Of a stretch of DNA of 11,863 nucleotides, positions 6,502 to 11,863 are shown piece after piece. Made by a program: the position numbers and the translations under genes. This DNA is from Prevotella sp. UBA7764. Its GTDB lineage: Bacteria > Bacteroidota > Bacteroidia > Bacteroidales > Bacteroidaceae. The notes below the pieces were generated by a model, which had not been told where the DNA came from, searched no databases, and saw nothing but the letters and a program-made list of their open reading frames with translations. Positions within the stretch are counted from its first letter, which is position 1, and the number at the start of each line of letters is the position of its first letter. The stretch is taken from contig DLDU01000048.1 in the NCBI GenBank assembly GCA_002481295.1, forward strand, positions 1 through 11,863, in the 5' to 3' direction.

Positions 6502-7194
6502 ATGGCAAACAACAACGGTCAGGCAACATTTGACGCTGCCTTTAAGTCACAAGAGTTTTTCGACAAGAACAAGAAGATTTTACTGGGTGCTATCATTGCA
6601 GTGTTAGTCATTGTCGCAGGATATTTCTGCTATAGCGCATTCATCGGCGGTCCCCGTGAGGAAAAAGCCAGTACAGCATTGGCCCGTGGTCAGGAGTACT
6701 TCAATGCAGAGCAGTTCGACAAGGCCCTCAACGGCGATGGCGCAGGCTACAGCGGTTTTGTGAAGATTGCCGATGACTACAGTTCTACGGATGCCGGCAA
6801 CCTTGCCAAGCTCTATGCCGGACTGAGCTATGCTTATCTGGGCAAGTGGAGCGATGCCGTGAAATATCTTGAGGACTACTCCCCCAAGGGCGACGCCATG
6901 GTCAGCCCTGCTGCCATCGAGGCATTGGGCAATGCCTACGCTCATGTCGGACAGATCGACAAGGCAGTGAGCAAGCTCCAGGAGGCTGCTGACAAGGCCG
7001 ACGACAAAGCAGAGAACGGCACCAACAACAGTCTGTCTCCCATCTTCCGTCTGCAGGCTGGTGAGCTGCTCGAGTCTCAGGGCAAGAAGGCTGACGCTCT
7101 GAAAGTCTATCAGGACATCAAGAAGAAATATGTCAACTCTCAGCTTGTTCAGAGCAACGAGATCGACAAATACATCGAGAGAGCCAGCATTTAA
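6502..7194 (+). CDS. Membrane-anchored tetratricopeptide-repeat protein
   Basis: A 230-residue protein with a short polar N-terminus (1-25), one transmembrane helix (about 27-48, LLGAIIAVLVIVAGYFCYSA) and a helical domain of TPR type. Recognisable repeats are at about 104-127 (YAGLSYAYLGKWSDAVKYLE), 138-166 (ALGNAYAHVGQIDKAVSKLQEAA) and 182-210 (LQAGELLESQGKKADALKVYQ). The lysines just before the helix suggest a cytoplasmic N-terminus and a periplasmic TPR domain, in the general style of YfgM, which works with periplasmic chaperones and secretion. That likeness is topological only; I cannot assign a specific role. The ATG at 6502 follows an A-rich leader without a Shine-Dalgarno, usual for the phylum. 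It lies 45 bp upstream of ribH and probably shares its transcript. Confidence 0.85.
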   Translation: MANNNGQATFDAAFKSQEFFDKNKKILLGAIIAVLVIVAGYFCYSAFIGGPREEKASTALARGQEYFNAEQFDKALNGDGAGYSGFVKIADDYSSTDAGNLAKLYAGLSYAYLGKWSDAVKYLEDYSPKGDAMVSPAAIEALGNAYAHVGQIDKAVSKLQEAADKADDKAENGTNNSLSPIFRLQAGELLESQGKKADALKVYQDIKKKYVNSQLVQSNEIDKYIERASI

Positions 7195-7239
7195 AGCCGG
7201 GCTCTTTCACAACGTTAGGAGGATTTAGCTAAAAATATT

Positions 7240-7716
7240 ATGGCTACAGCATTACATCATTTATCTGATTACGATACAGCCAGCGTACCCGATGCCAGCA
7301 ACATGTGCTTCGGTATCGTTGTCGCTGAGTGGAACAAGGACATCACGGGCGCACTGCTCGACGGCTGCGTGTCTACGCTTGAGAAGCATGGCGCACTGCC
7401 CGAGAACATCCATGTCAAGACGGTGCCCGGAAGCTTTGAGCTTGTCTATGGCGCACAGCAGCTGTGCAAGAACGACGGTTTCGATGCCATCATCATCCTG
7501 GGCAGTGTCATCCGTGGCGATACGCCGCACTTCGACTATATCTGTCAGGGCGTCACCTTCGGCATCTCCCGTCTCAATGCTACACAGAACATTCCTGTGA
7601 TCTTTGGACTGCTGACTACAGACGATCACCAGCAGGCCCTGGACCGCTGTGGCGGCAAGCTCGGCAACAAAGGCGATGAGTGCGCCGTCGATGCCATCAA
7701 GATGGCAAAGTTCTAA
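7240..7716 (+). CDS. ribH: 6,7-dimethyl-8-ribityllumazine synthase
   Basis: Lumazine synthase joins 5-amino-6-ribitylamino-uracil with 3,4-dihydroxybutanone-4-phosphate to give the direct precursor of riboflavin, in the cytoplasm, usually as an icosahedral or pentameric assembly. The 158-residue length is normal. Key parts are visible: FGIVVAEWN (24-32) with the aromatic-Asn pair that stacks on the pyrimidine, [13 protein letters not shown] (63-75), [14 protein letters not shown] (88-101) with catalytic His97, [11 protein letters not shown] (119-129) and [11 protein letters not shown] (135-145) with the phosphate-binding Arg. No FMN riboswitch or other rib gene is nearby. An AGGAGG sequence (7217-7222) lies 17 nt before the ATG, too far for normal ribosome binding, and no start codon exists between. 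The gene follows the TPR gene and precedes a small hypothetical. Confidence 0.96.
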   Translation: MATALHHLSDYDTASVPDASNMCFGIVVAEWNKDITGALLDGCVSTLEKHGALPENIHVKTVPGSFELVYGAQQLCKNDGFDAIIILGSVIRGDTPHFDYICQGVTFGISRLNATQNIPVIFGLLTTDDHQQALDRCGGKLGNKGDECAVDAIKMAKF

Positions 7717-7747
7717 TGGTTGTATATCATCTTTATCAGCAGATTTT

Positions 7748-8128
7748 ATGATTCTCTACGATCTCTTGCAGGCCTATCGTTTCGACGAGATCATGGCCAC
7801 CATAAATAATATGTATCCCGGCACATCAGGCTACCGTGACCAGCTTCATCTGGCCTACGACCTGTTGCTGAACATGCGTCCCGTTCCCTCCAAGAAGCCG
7901 ATACGCTTCAAGATCATTGACGGACCGGGCGATCTGAAGTATATGGGAGCAGAAGACCGCGACTTCAACACCACGTGGGAAGTTTGCCTCGGCAAGAACC
8001 TCGTCAGAGAGAAAGGTGTAGACCTCACTGACGACGAGCTCGTCGCCAACTGTTTGGTCAACATCTGCTTCACAGCCCGTCATCCAAAGGCATTTGACAA
8101 AGCCTTTGAGGAGCTGCATCAAGAGTGA
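7748..8128 (+). CDS. Small hypothetical protein, conserved-looking
   Basis: A 126-residue soluble, slightly acidic protein with no signal peptide or membrane helix. I place the start at the ATG at 7748 (MILYDLLQAYRFDEIM), 31 bp after ribH. The open frame extends back to 7649, but that part overlaps the ribH coding region and its encoded residues look like frame-shifted noise. Features include 'LRPVPSKK-P-IRFKI'-like text at about 43-55, 'YMGAEDRDFNTTWEVCLG' (65-82) and an acidic 'VDLTDDELVANCLVNICFTA' helix (91-110). I recall similar proteins of about this size in Bacteroidota, possibly DUF6557, but cannot confirm the family. It ends 22 bp before a strong terminator, so it is the last gene of the TPR-ribH transcript. 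Function unknown. Confidence 0.8.
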   Translation: MILYDLLQAYRFDEIMATINNMYPGTSGYRDQLHLAYDLLLNMRPVPSKKPIRFKIIDGPGDLKYMGAEDRDFNTTWEVCLGKNLVREKGVDLTDDELVANCLVNICFTARHPKAFDKAFEELHQE

Positions 8129-8150
8129 CATCCTTTATCTTTCTTCTTAT

Positions 8151-8190
8151 AGTCAGGGTAGGAGAGATCCTATCCTGATTTGTTTTTCTT
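8151..8190 (+). terminator. Strong intrinsic terminator of the TPR-ribH operon
   Basis: TCAGGGTAGGA (8153-8163) pairs with TCCTATCCTGA (8168-8178) over 11 bp with one G-U, closed by a GAGA tetraloop of GNRA type. Two more A/G-to-T pairs extend the stem outward to 8151/8180. A T-rich tract (TTTGTTTTTCTT) follows at once. It lies 22 bp after the hypothetical gene's stop codon. Confidence 0.88.
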
Positions 8191-8220
8191 CTTTCCATCT
8201 CCTATTTACTAAATATTTGC

Positions 8221-8228
8221 TAACTTTG
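8221..8228 (+). promoter_or_regulatory. -7 element directly before the DHH gene
   Basis: TAACTTTG is an exact TAnnTTTG match ending only 5 bp before the ATG at 8234. Transcription in this phylum starts about 5-7 nt past the element, which would place +1 at or next to that ATG. No clear -33 TTTG is visible at the expected distance. Confidence 0.6.
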
Positions 8229-8233
8229 CAACT

Positions 8234-9286
8234 ATGAATACAGAAATGAATCTCAACGTACTTTCCGAGAACGATCTTCTTTGGTTGAAAGAAAAGATAC
8301 AGTCTTCCGATCATATTGTGATAACAGGCCATTCGCGTCCCGACGGCGATGCCATGGGCTCATGCCTTGCCTGGGCTACCTGCCTGCGTGAGGCTTTTGG
8401 CAAGGAGCCTACCGTCATTATGCCTAATGCCTATCCCGATTTTTTGCAGTGGCTGCCCGGCACTCAAGCCATCATCCGCTACGACAAGCATCCCGAGAAA
8501 GTCGCGCAGGCACTCAACGAGGCTGACCTGCTCTTTTGCATCGACTTCAACGACAACAACCGCGTCGACAACATGGCAGAGATTCTCACCGCCTGCCAGG
8601 CACCGCGCGTACTCTTTGACCATCATCTCGGCCCACAGATGCAGGCCGACGTGAAGGTTAGTTCCGAAGAGTTCTGCTCGGCTTCTGAGGTTGTCTTCCG
8701 TACCGCTTGGCAGTTAGGTGTCTTCGAACAGCTCAGCAAGACCTTTGCCATTTGCGACTATTGCGGCATGATGACCGACACAGGTGGCTTCACCTTCGCG
8801 TCCTCACGTCCGGAGATTTTCTACATCATCTGTCAGCTGCTCACGAAAGGCATAGACAAGGACAAGATCTATCGCAACGTGTTCAACAACTACAGCACGT
8901 GGGCCATCCGCCTGCGCGGCTATCTGATGTCGCAGAAACTCAATGTCTTTGAGGATCTTCACGCATCCTACTATACGCTGACCCGTCAGAACATGCTCGA
9001 CTTCCACTACAAGCGTGGTGATGCAGAGGGACTCGTCAACGAGCCGCTGCGCATCAAGGGCATGAAGGTCAGCATCTCGCTGCGTGAGGACGACCGCATC
9101 GACAACAAGATATGGATCAGTCTGCGCTCCGTCGACGACTTTTCCGTCGAGGACATGGCACGCCGCTTCTTCAACGGGGGCGGACACTTCAACGCCAGCG
9201 GCGGGCATCTCGACTGTTCTATCGAAGAGGCTGAGAAGATCACACGCGAGGCCTTCGCGTATTATAGTGAGCAACTCAAAGGCTGA
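8234..9286 (+). CDS. DHH/DHHA1 phosphoesterase, NrnA-type (nanoRNase / pAp phosphatase)
   Basis: A 350-residue cytoplasmic metal-dependent phosphoesterase. NrnA proteins degrade 2-5 nt RNA fragments and, in many species, remove the 3' phosphate of pAp; some also act on linear cyclic-dinucleotide products. The DHH domain shows all metal motifs: GHSRPDGDAMGS (32-43; His33, Asp37, Asp39), FCIDFND (101-107; Asp104), LFDHHLG (127-133) and GMMTDTGGFTF (178-188; Asp182). The C-terminal DHHA1 substrate domain ends with FFNGGGHFNASGG (312-324). Length is typical (310-350). The start is uncertain: ATG 8234 would be leaderless given the promoter just upstream, whereas the in-frame ATG at 8246 (residue 5) would leave a short leader and loses only four residues. 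It follows a terminator, so it begins a new transcription unit with the DUF4827-like gene and glmM downstream. Confidence 0.92.
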   Translation: MNTEMNLNVLSENDLLWLKEKIQSSDHIVITGHSRPDGDAMGSCLAWATCLREAFGKEPTVIMPNAYPDFLQWLPGTQAIIRYDKHPEKVAQALNEADLLFCIDFNDNNRVDNMAEILTACQAPRVLFDHHLGPQMQADVKVSSEEFCSASEVVFRTAWQLGVFEQLSKTFAICDYCGMMTDTGGFTFASSRPEIFYIICQLLTKGIDKDKIYRNVFNNYSTWAIRLRGYLMSQKLNVFEDLHASYYTLTRQNMLDFHYKRGDAEGLVNEPLRIKGMKVSISLREDDRIDNKIWISLRSVDDFSVEDMARRFFNGGGHFNASGGHLDCSIEEAEKITREAFAYYSEQLKG

Positions 9287-9343
9287 TGAAGGCATTTAAT
9301 GTTTTTTATTCCTCTATATCAGTACTATCCAGCCTTTTTTTGC

Positions 9344-9351
9344 TACCTTTG
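9344..9351 (+). promoter_or_regulatory. Probable promoter of the lipoprotein-glmM unit, -7 element
   Basis: TACCTTTG matches TAnnTTTG exactly, 32 bp upstream of the ATG at 9384, in an A/T-rich gap after the DHH gene. No good -33 TTTG at the expected spacing was found. Confidence 0.55.
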
Positions 9352-9383
9352 CAATATTAATCAACAATAACAATAGACAGACA

Positions 9384-10025
9384 ATGAGGAAACTGGGCTT
9401 TTTGTGCCTGATGCTGATAGGCTTGATGATGGTCGCCTCCTGCCACGATGAGGAGACTTATGCTGACCAGAAGAAGCGTGAGAGATCAGCTATCAACAAG
9501 TATATCGCTGACTCGGCAGTGACTGTGATCTCAGAGGACGAGTTCTTGAAGGATACGACGACCGACGTGAAGAAGAACGAATGGGTGCTCTTTGAGTCCT
9601 CAGGCGTTTATATGCAGATCGTGCGCCGTGGCTCCGGTAAGCCTTTGGCCTATGGCGATAAGGCCACAATCCTTTGTCGTTTCAAAGAGCGCAATCTGCT
9701 GACCGACAGCGTACAGTTGAGCAATGTTCTTTTCCCGAGCGTTTCTCAGACGTTTGATAAGATGAGTGTGGAAAACTATTCCGGCACCTTCCGTGGATCG
9801 TTTGATAAGAGCAGTCTGATGTATCGCGCCTACGGCAATGGTTCGACAACCGTTCCGCAGGGATGGCTCGTGCCGCTGACGTTTATCAACATTGGCAGAT
9901 ACATCAATGCCGGCGACGAGATTGCTCAGGTGCGTATCATCGTGCCTCATGACATGGGACAGGCCTATGCCACAGCCAGCGTCTATCCATGTCTCTACGA
10001 CATCACCTACCAGCGTGGGCGATAA
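9384..10025 (+). CDS. Lipoprotein, DUF4827-like with FKBP-like pattern
   Basis: A 213-residue secreted lipoprotein. The signal peptide (MRKLGFLCLMLIGLMMVASC) ends in a lipobox VASC with Cys20, so the mature protein is lipidated and leaves the cytoplasm. The acidic stretch right after the cysteine (CHDEE) resembles the export signal that sends Bacteroidota lipoproteins to the cell surface. The body has a pattern seen in FKBP-type proteins: 'SGVYMQIVRRGSGKPLAYGD' (73-92) then 'ILCRFKERNLLTDSVQLSN', later 'VPQGWLVPLTFINIGRYINAGDEIAQVRIIVPHDMG'. I believe this is the DUF4827 family, which in Bacteroides lies beside glmM as here. Isomerase activity is not implied, as the FKBP active-site aromatics are not evident. 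It is followed by glmM after 34 bp, likely on one transcript. Confidence 0.8.
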   Translation: MRKLGFLCLMLIGLMMVASCHDEETYADQKKRERSAINKYIADSAVTVISEDEFLKDTTTDVKKNEWVLFESSGVYMQIVRRGSGKPLAYGDKATILCRFKERNLLTDSVQLSNVLFPSVSQTFDKMSVENYSGTFRGSFDKSSLMYRAYGNGSTTVPQGWLVPLTFINIGRYINAGDEIAQVRIIVPHDMGQAYATASVYPCLYDITYQRGR

Positions 10026-10059
10026 CCGACAGTAAACTATCATAGATGATTATCAATAT

Positions 10060-11445
10060 ATGACTCTGATTAAATCTATTTCCGGCATTCGCGGCACTAT
10101 TGGCGGCCGCACAGGAGATACTCTGAATCCCCTGGACATTGTGAAGTTCACTTCCGCTTACGCTACGTTCATCCGTCGCAGCGCAAAGTCTAATGCCAAC
10201 AAGATTGTCGTTGGGCGTGACGCCCGCATCTCCGGTCCGATGGTTCGCAGCGTTGTCTGCGGCACGCTGATGGGCATGGGCTACGATGTGATTGACATTG
10301 GCTTGGCAACAACGCCGACCACCGAGCTCGCCGTGCGCATGAGTGGTGCTGACGGCGGCATCATCATCACGGCCAGCCACAATCCACGTCACTGGAACGC
10401 GCTGAAGTTGCTCAACAACGAGGGTGAGTTCCTGACCAAAGCTGACGGCAATGCCGTGTTGGACATTGCTGAGAAGGAAGACTTTGAATACGCAGATGTA
10501 GACCATCTCGGACACTATACACACGACGACAGCTTTAACCAGCGCCATATCGACAGCGTGCTGGCTCTCGACCTCGTGGACGTGGATGCTATCAAGAAGG
10601 CTCACTTCAAGGTGTGCGTTGACTCGATCAACTCTGTCGGCGGCATCATCCTGCCGCATCTGCTCGATGCCCTCGGCGTGGAATATAAGTTCCTCAACGG
10701 CGAGGCCAACGGTGATTTCGCCCATAATCCGGAGCCCTTGGAGCGCAACCTCGGCGGCATCATGAGTGAGGTAGCCAATGGCGGTTATGACCTCGGCATC
10801 GTCGTTGACCCTGATGTAGACCGTCTGGCCTTCATTCAGGAGGACGGTAAGATGTATGGAGAGGAATACACACTGGTGACAGTGGCTGACTACATCCTCG
10901 ACCATGTCAAGGGTTCTACCGTGAGCAACCTGAGTTCTACGCGTGCCCTGCGTGATGTCACGGAGCGTCATGGCTGCAAATACTACGCAGCAGCCGTTGG
11001 CGAGGTGAATGTCACTACGAAGATGAAGGAGGTAGGAGCTGTTATCGGTGGTGAGGGCAATGGCGGAGTCATCTACCCCGAGAGCCACTACGGTCGTGAT
11101 GCCCTCGTGGGCATCGGCCTCTTCCTCAGCAGCATGGCGCAGAAGGGTATGAAAGCCAGTCAGCTGCGCGCCACTTTCCCGAACTATTTCATGGCAAAGA
11201 ATCGCGTGGACTTGCAGCCTGATACAGACATCGACGCTATATTAAATAAGGTGAAGGAGCACTTCGCTTCTAAGCCCGACGTACAGGTTACTGACATCGA
11301 CGGTGTGAAACTCGACTTCCCCGACAAATGGGTGCACCTGCGCAAGAGCAACACTGAGCCGATCATCCGCGTCTACAGTGAGGCGCATACCGCCGAAGAG
11401 GCTGACGCACTCGGCAAGGAGCTCATGGCGTTTGTGAAGAAGTAG
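10060..11445 (+). CDS. glmM: Phosphoglucosamine mutase
   Basis: Converts glucosamine-6-phosphate to glucosamine-1-phosphate, the step that commits sugar to UDP-GlcNAc, and so to peptidoglycan and lipopolysaccharide. This is a 461-residue alpha-D-phosphohexomutase with the four expected motifs: the phosphoserine loop ITASHNP (103-109, Ser106), the Mg-binding DPDVDR (250-255), the sugar-binding loop GGEGNGG (330-336), and the phosphate-binding RKSNTEP (428-434). The start ATG at 10060 leads into MTLIKSISGIRGTIGG, the usual N-terminus. GEGNGG differs from the GEQSGH of proteobacterial GlmM and is shared with the Bacteroidota/archaeal-like branch, where phosphomannomutase activity is sometimes also annotated; glucosamine specificity is therefore inferred from the lineage. 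It lies 34 bp after the lipoprotein gene with no promoter in between. Confidence 0.92.
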   Translation: MTLIKSISGIRGTIGGRTGDTLNPLDIVKFTSAYATFIRRSAKSNANKIVVGRDARISGPMVRSVVCGTLMGMGYDVIDIGLATTPTTELAVRMSGADGGIIITASHNPRHWNALKLLNNEGEFLTKADGNAVLDIAEKEDFEYADVDHLGHYTHDDSFNQRHIDSVLALDLVDVDAIKKAHFKVCVDSINSVGGIILPHLLDALGVEYKFLNGEANGDFAHNPEPLERNLGGIMSEVANGGYDLGIVVDPDVDRLAFIQEDGKMYGEEYTLVTVADYILDHVKGSTVSNLSSTRALRDVTERHGCKYYAAAVGEVNVTTKMKEVGAVIGGEGNGGVIYPESHYGRDALVGIGLFLSSMAQKGMKASQLRATFPNYFMAKNRVDLQPDTDIDAILNKVKEHFASKPDVQVTDIDGVKLDFPDKWVHLRKSNTEPIIRVYSEAHTAEEADALGKELMAFVKK

Positions 11446-11452
11446 AAAAGGA

Positions 11453-11508
11453 GCCTCACCCCCAACTCTACAGCCTCACCCCCAACCCCTCTCCGAGGGA
11501 GAGGGGAG
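11453..11508. repeat. C-rich direct repeat with hairpin (REP-like intergenic element)
   Basis: GCCTCACCCCCAAC occurs twice, at 11453-11466 and 11473-11486, with a 20-bp period. The second copy runs into a perfect 9-bp hairpin, CCCCTCTCC (11486-11494) and GGAGAGGGG (11498-11506), with a GAG loop. It begins 7 bp after the glmM stop. No T-run follows, so it is not a classic intrinsic terminator; it may instead protect the mRNA 3' end. I recognise this 'CCTCACCCCCAACCCCTCTCC' style of repeat as widespread in Bacteroidota intergenic DNA. Confidence 0.85.
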
Positions 11509-11636
11509 TGATATGTTGGCTAAACAATTCATAAGCGGTGCCTATATGGATGAAAGTTAGGTGTTAGAGGAAGAGTAGTATGGCTGAAAAGGGGCTTTCA
11601 TGAGAGTTCGCGACTAATAGCTATGCATAAAAGACG

Positions 11637-11680
11637 AAGAGGGTGTATCATAATTAAGTTTTATGGTGCATCCTCTTTTC
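11637..11680. terminator. Palindrome at the insertion-sequence end, probable bidirectional terminator
   Basis: AAGAGGGTGTATCATAA (11637-11653) pairs with TTATGGTGCATCCTCTT (11661-11677) across 17 bp: 14 Watson-Crick pairs and 3 positions that are G-U in RNA, around a 7-nt loop. On the plus strand it is followed by TTCTTTTA. It lies between the glmM 3' region and the transposase stop, so it would stop transcripts from both sides. The sequence GAGGGTGTATCATAA also looks like a terminal inverted repeat of an insertion sequence. Confidence 0.65.
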
Positions 11681-11863
11681 TTTTACAATGATAGTCGTAA
11701 AATTAGGATTAGGCCGACTTTTTAGTTAAATTTCCATTTTTCGTTGTTTTTAGAGTCGTCAGGACCGCAAGTAGGCAGAAATAGGCCGTATTAGCGGCTT
11801 CAAAAGGCTTTTCCTTGCCTTTTTTGTTGATTTTCGAGCTCATTTTCTTTATGTTGAAAGCAA
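11639..11863 (-). mobile_element. Right-edge partial insertion sequence, IS1182-like
   Basis: Only one end of the element is in the window. Its outer boundary is placed near 11639 where GAGGGTGTATCATAATTAAG begins, a guess based on the look of IS1182-group ends in Bacteroidota; the other end and any target duplication lie beyond the window. Inside it are the palindrome at 11637-11677 and the 3' part of a transposase gene. The stretch 11509-11636 outside it shows no gene or clear signal. Confidence 0.55.
11709..11863 (-). CDS. Transposase, C-terminal fragment (IS1182-like)
   Basis: An open frame enters from the right edge on the minus strand and ends at TAA (11709-11711), giving the last 50 residues. 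It begins AFNIKKMSSK, matching the 'A-x-N-hydrophobic-K/R-K/R' helix at the end of IS1182-type DDE transposases, then a lysine-rich segment and 'EAANTAYFCLLAVLTTLK', ending in a polar tail LTKKSA. Such a hydrophobic segment after the DDE domain is usual in this group. The start and catalytic residues are outside the window, so family assignment rests on the short helix pattern plus the adjacent inverted-repeat-like end. It is cut by the window edge and may be intact beyond it. Confidence 0.6.
   Translation of the reverse strand, partial: AFNIKKMSSKINKKGKEKPFEAANTAYFCLLAVLTTLKTTKNGNLTKKSA

Noticed and set aside
7195..7239. FMN riboswitch before ribH
   Set aside because: The gap is only 45 bp and lacks the conserved multi-stem FMN aptamer.
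7649..7747. N-terminal extension of the small hypothetical gene
   Set aside because: It overlaps ribH in another frame and encodes Ser/Met-rich noise; the ATG at 7748 gives a clean start.
8804..9295. Minus-strand frame of 163 codons over the DHH gene
   Set aside because: Antisense to a well-supported gene; composition typical of a shadow frame.
10003..11088. Long open frame (361 codons) on the minus strand across glmM
   Set aside because: It lies antisense to an unmistakable GlmM with all motifs. The encoded text is rich in His, Ala and Val with no family pattern, as expected from the complement of codon-biased sequence.

Overview
The window looks like a chromosomal segment from a Bacteroidota bacterium, most likely Prevotella or a close relative. 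The evidence is the gene families (a hybrid two-component regulator of Bacteroides type, a DUF4827-type lipoprotein, a Bacteroidota-style GlmM), promoters with the phylum's TAnnTTTG -7 element just upstream of genes, start codons mostly without Shine-Dalgarno sequences, and two kinds of intergenic repeat that I associate with Prevotella/Bacteroides genomes. Species cannot be named from sequence alone.

Region 1 (134-4635, minus strand) is a compact sugar-use module, probably for fructose. A hybrid regulator with a periplasmic sugar-binding sensor (2407-4635) lies upstream of an MFS sugar importer (1025-2203) and a PfkB-family fructokinase (134-1015). The importer and kinase are 9 bp apart and should form one transcript. 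The regulator is the most unusual gene here. It has sensor, membrane segment, HisKA with its phospho-acceptor His, receiver and AraC-type DNA-binding domain, but the ATP-binding (HATPase_c) domain is missing without any frame disruption.

Region 2 (4677-6291, minus strand) is the housekeeping pair recF and a DUF721/DciA-like gene. A 223-bp block of degenerate 7-bp repeats in inverted orientation separates them. The repeat supplies the last codons and the stop of recF.

Region 3 (6502-8190, plus strand) diverges from recF: a membrane-anchored TPR protein, lumazine synthase (ribH) and a small conserved-looking hypothetical, closed by a strong intrinsic terminator with a GAGA tetraloop.

Region 4 (8221-11445, plus strand) holds a DHH/DHHA1 phosphoesterase of the NrnA type, a DUF4827-like lipoprotein and phosphoglucosamine mutase (glmM), which feeds UDP-GlcNAc and peptidoglycan synthesis. 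Promoter-like elements lie directly before the first two; glmM is probably read with the lipoprotein.

Region 5 (11446-11863) is repeat and mobile DNA: a C-rich direct repeat plus a 9-bp perfect hairpin just after glmM, then the end of an insertion sequence whose transposase C-terminus runs in on the minus strand from beyond the right edge.

Most of the window is core genome. I did not find an obviously new multi-gene system. The best leads are the HATPase-less hybrid regulator, the repeat block that has taken over the recF 3' end, and the promoter placed so close to the DHH gene that its transcript would be leaderless.
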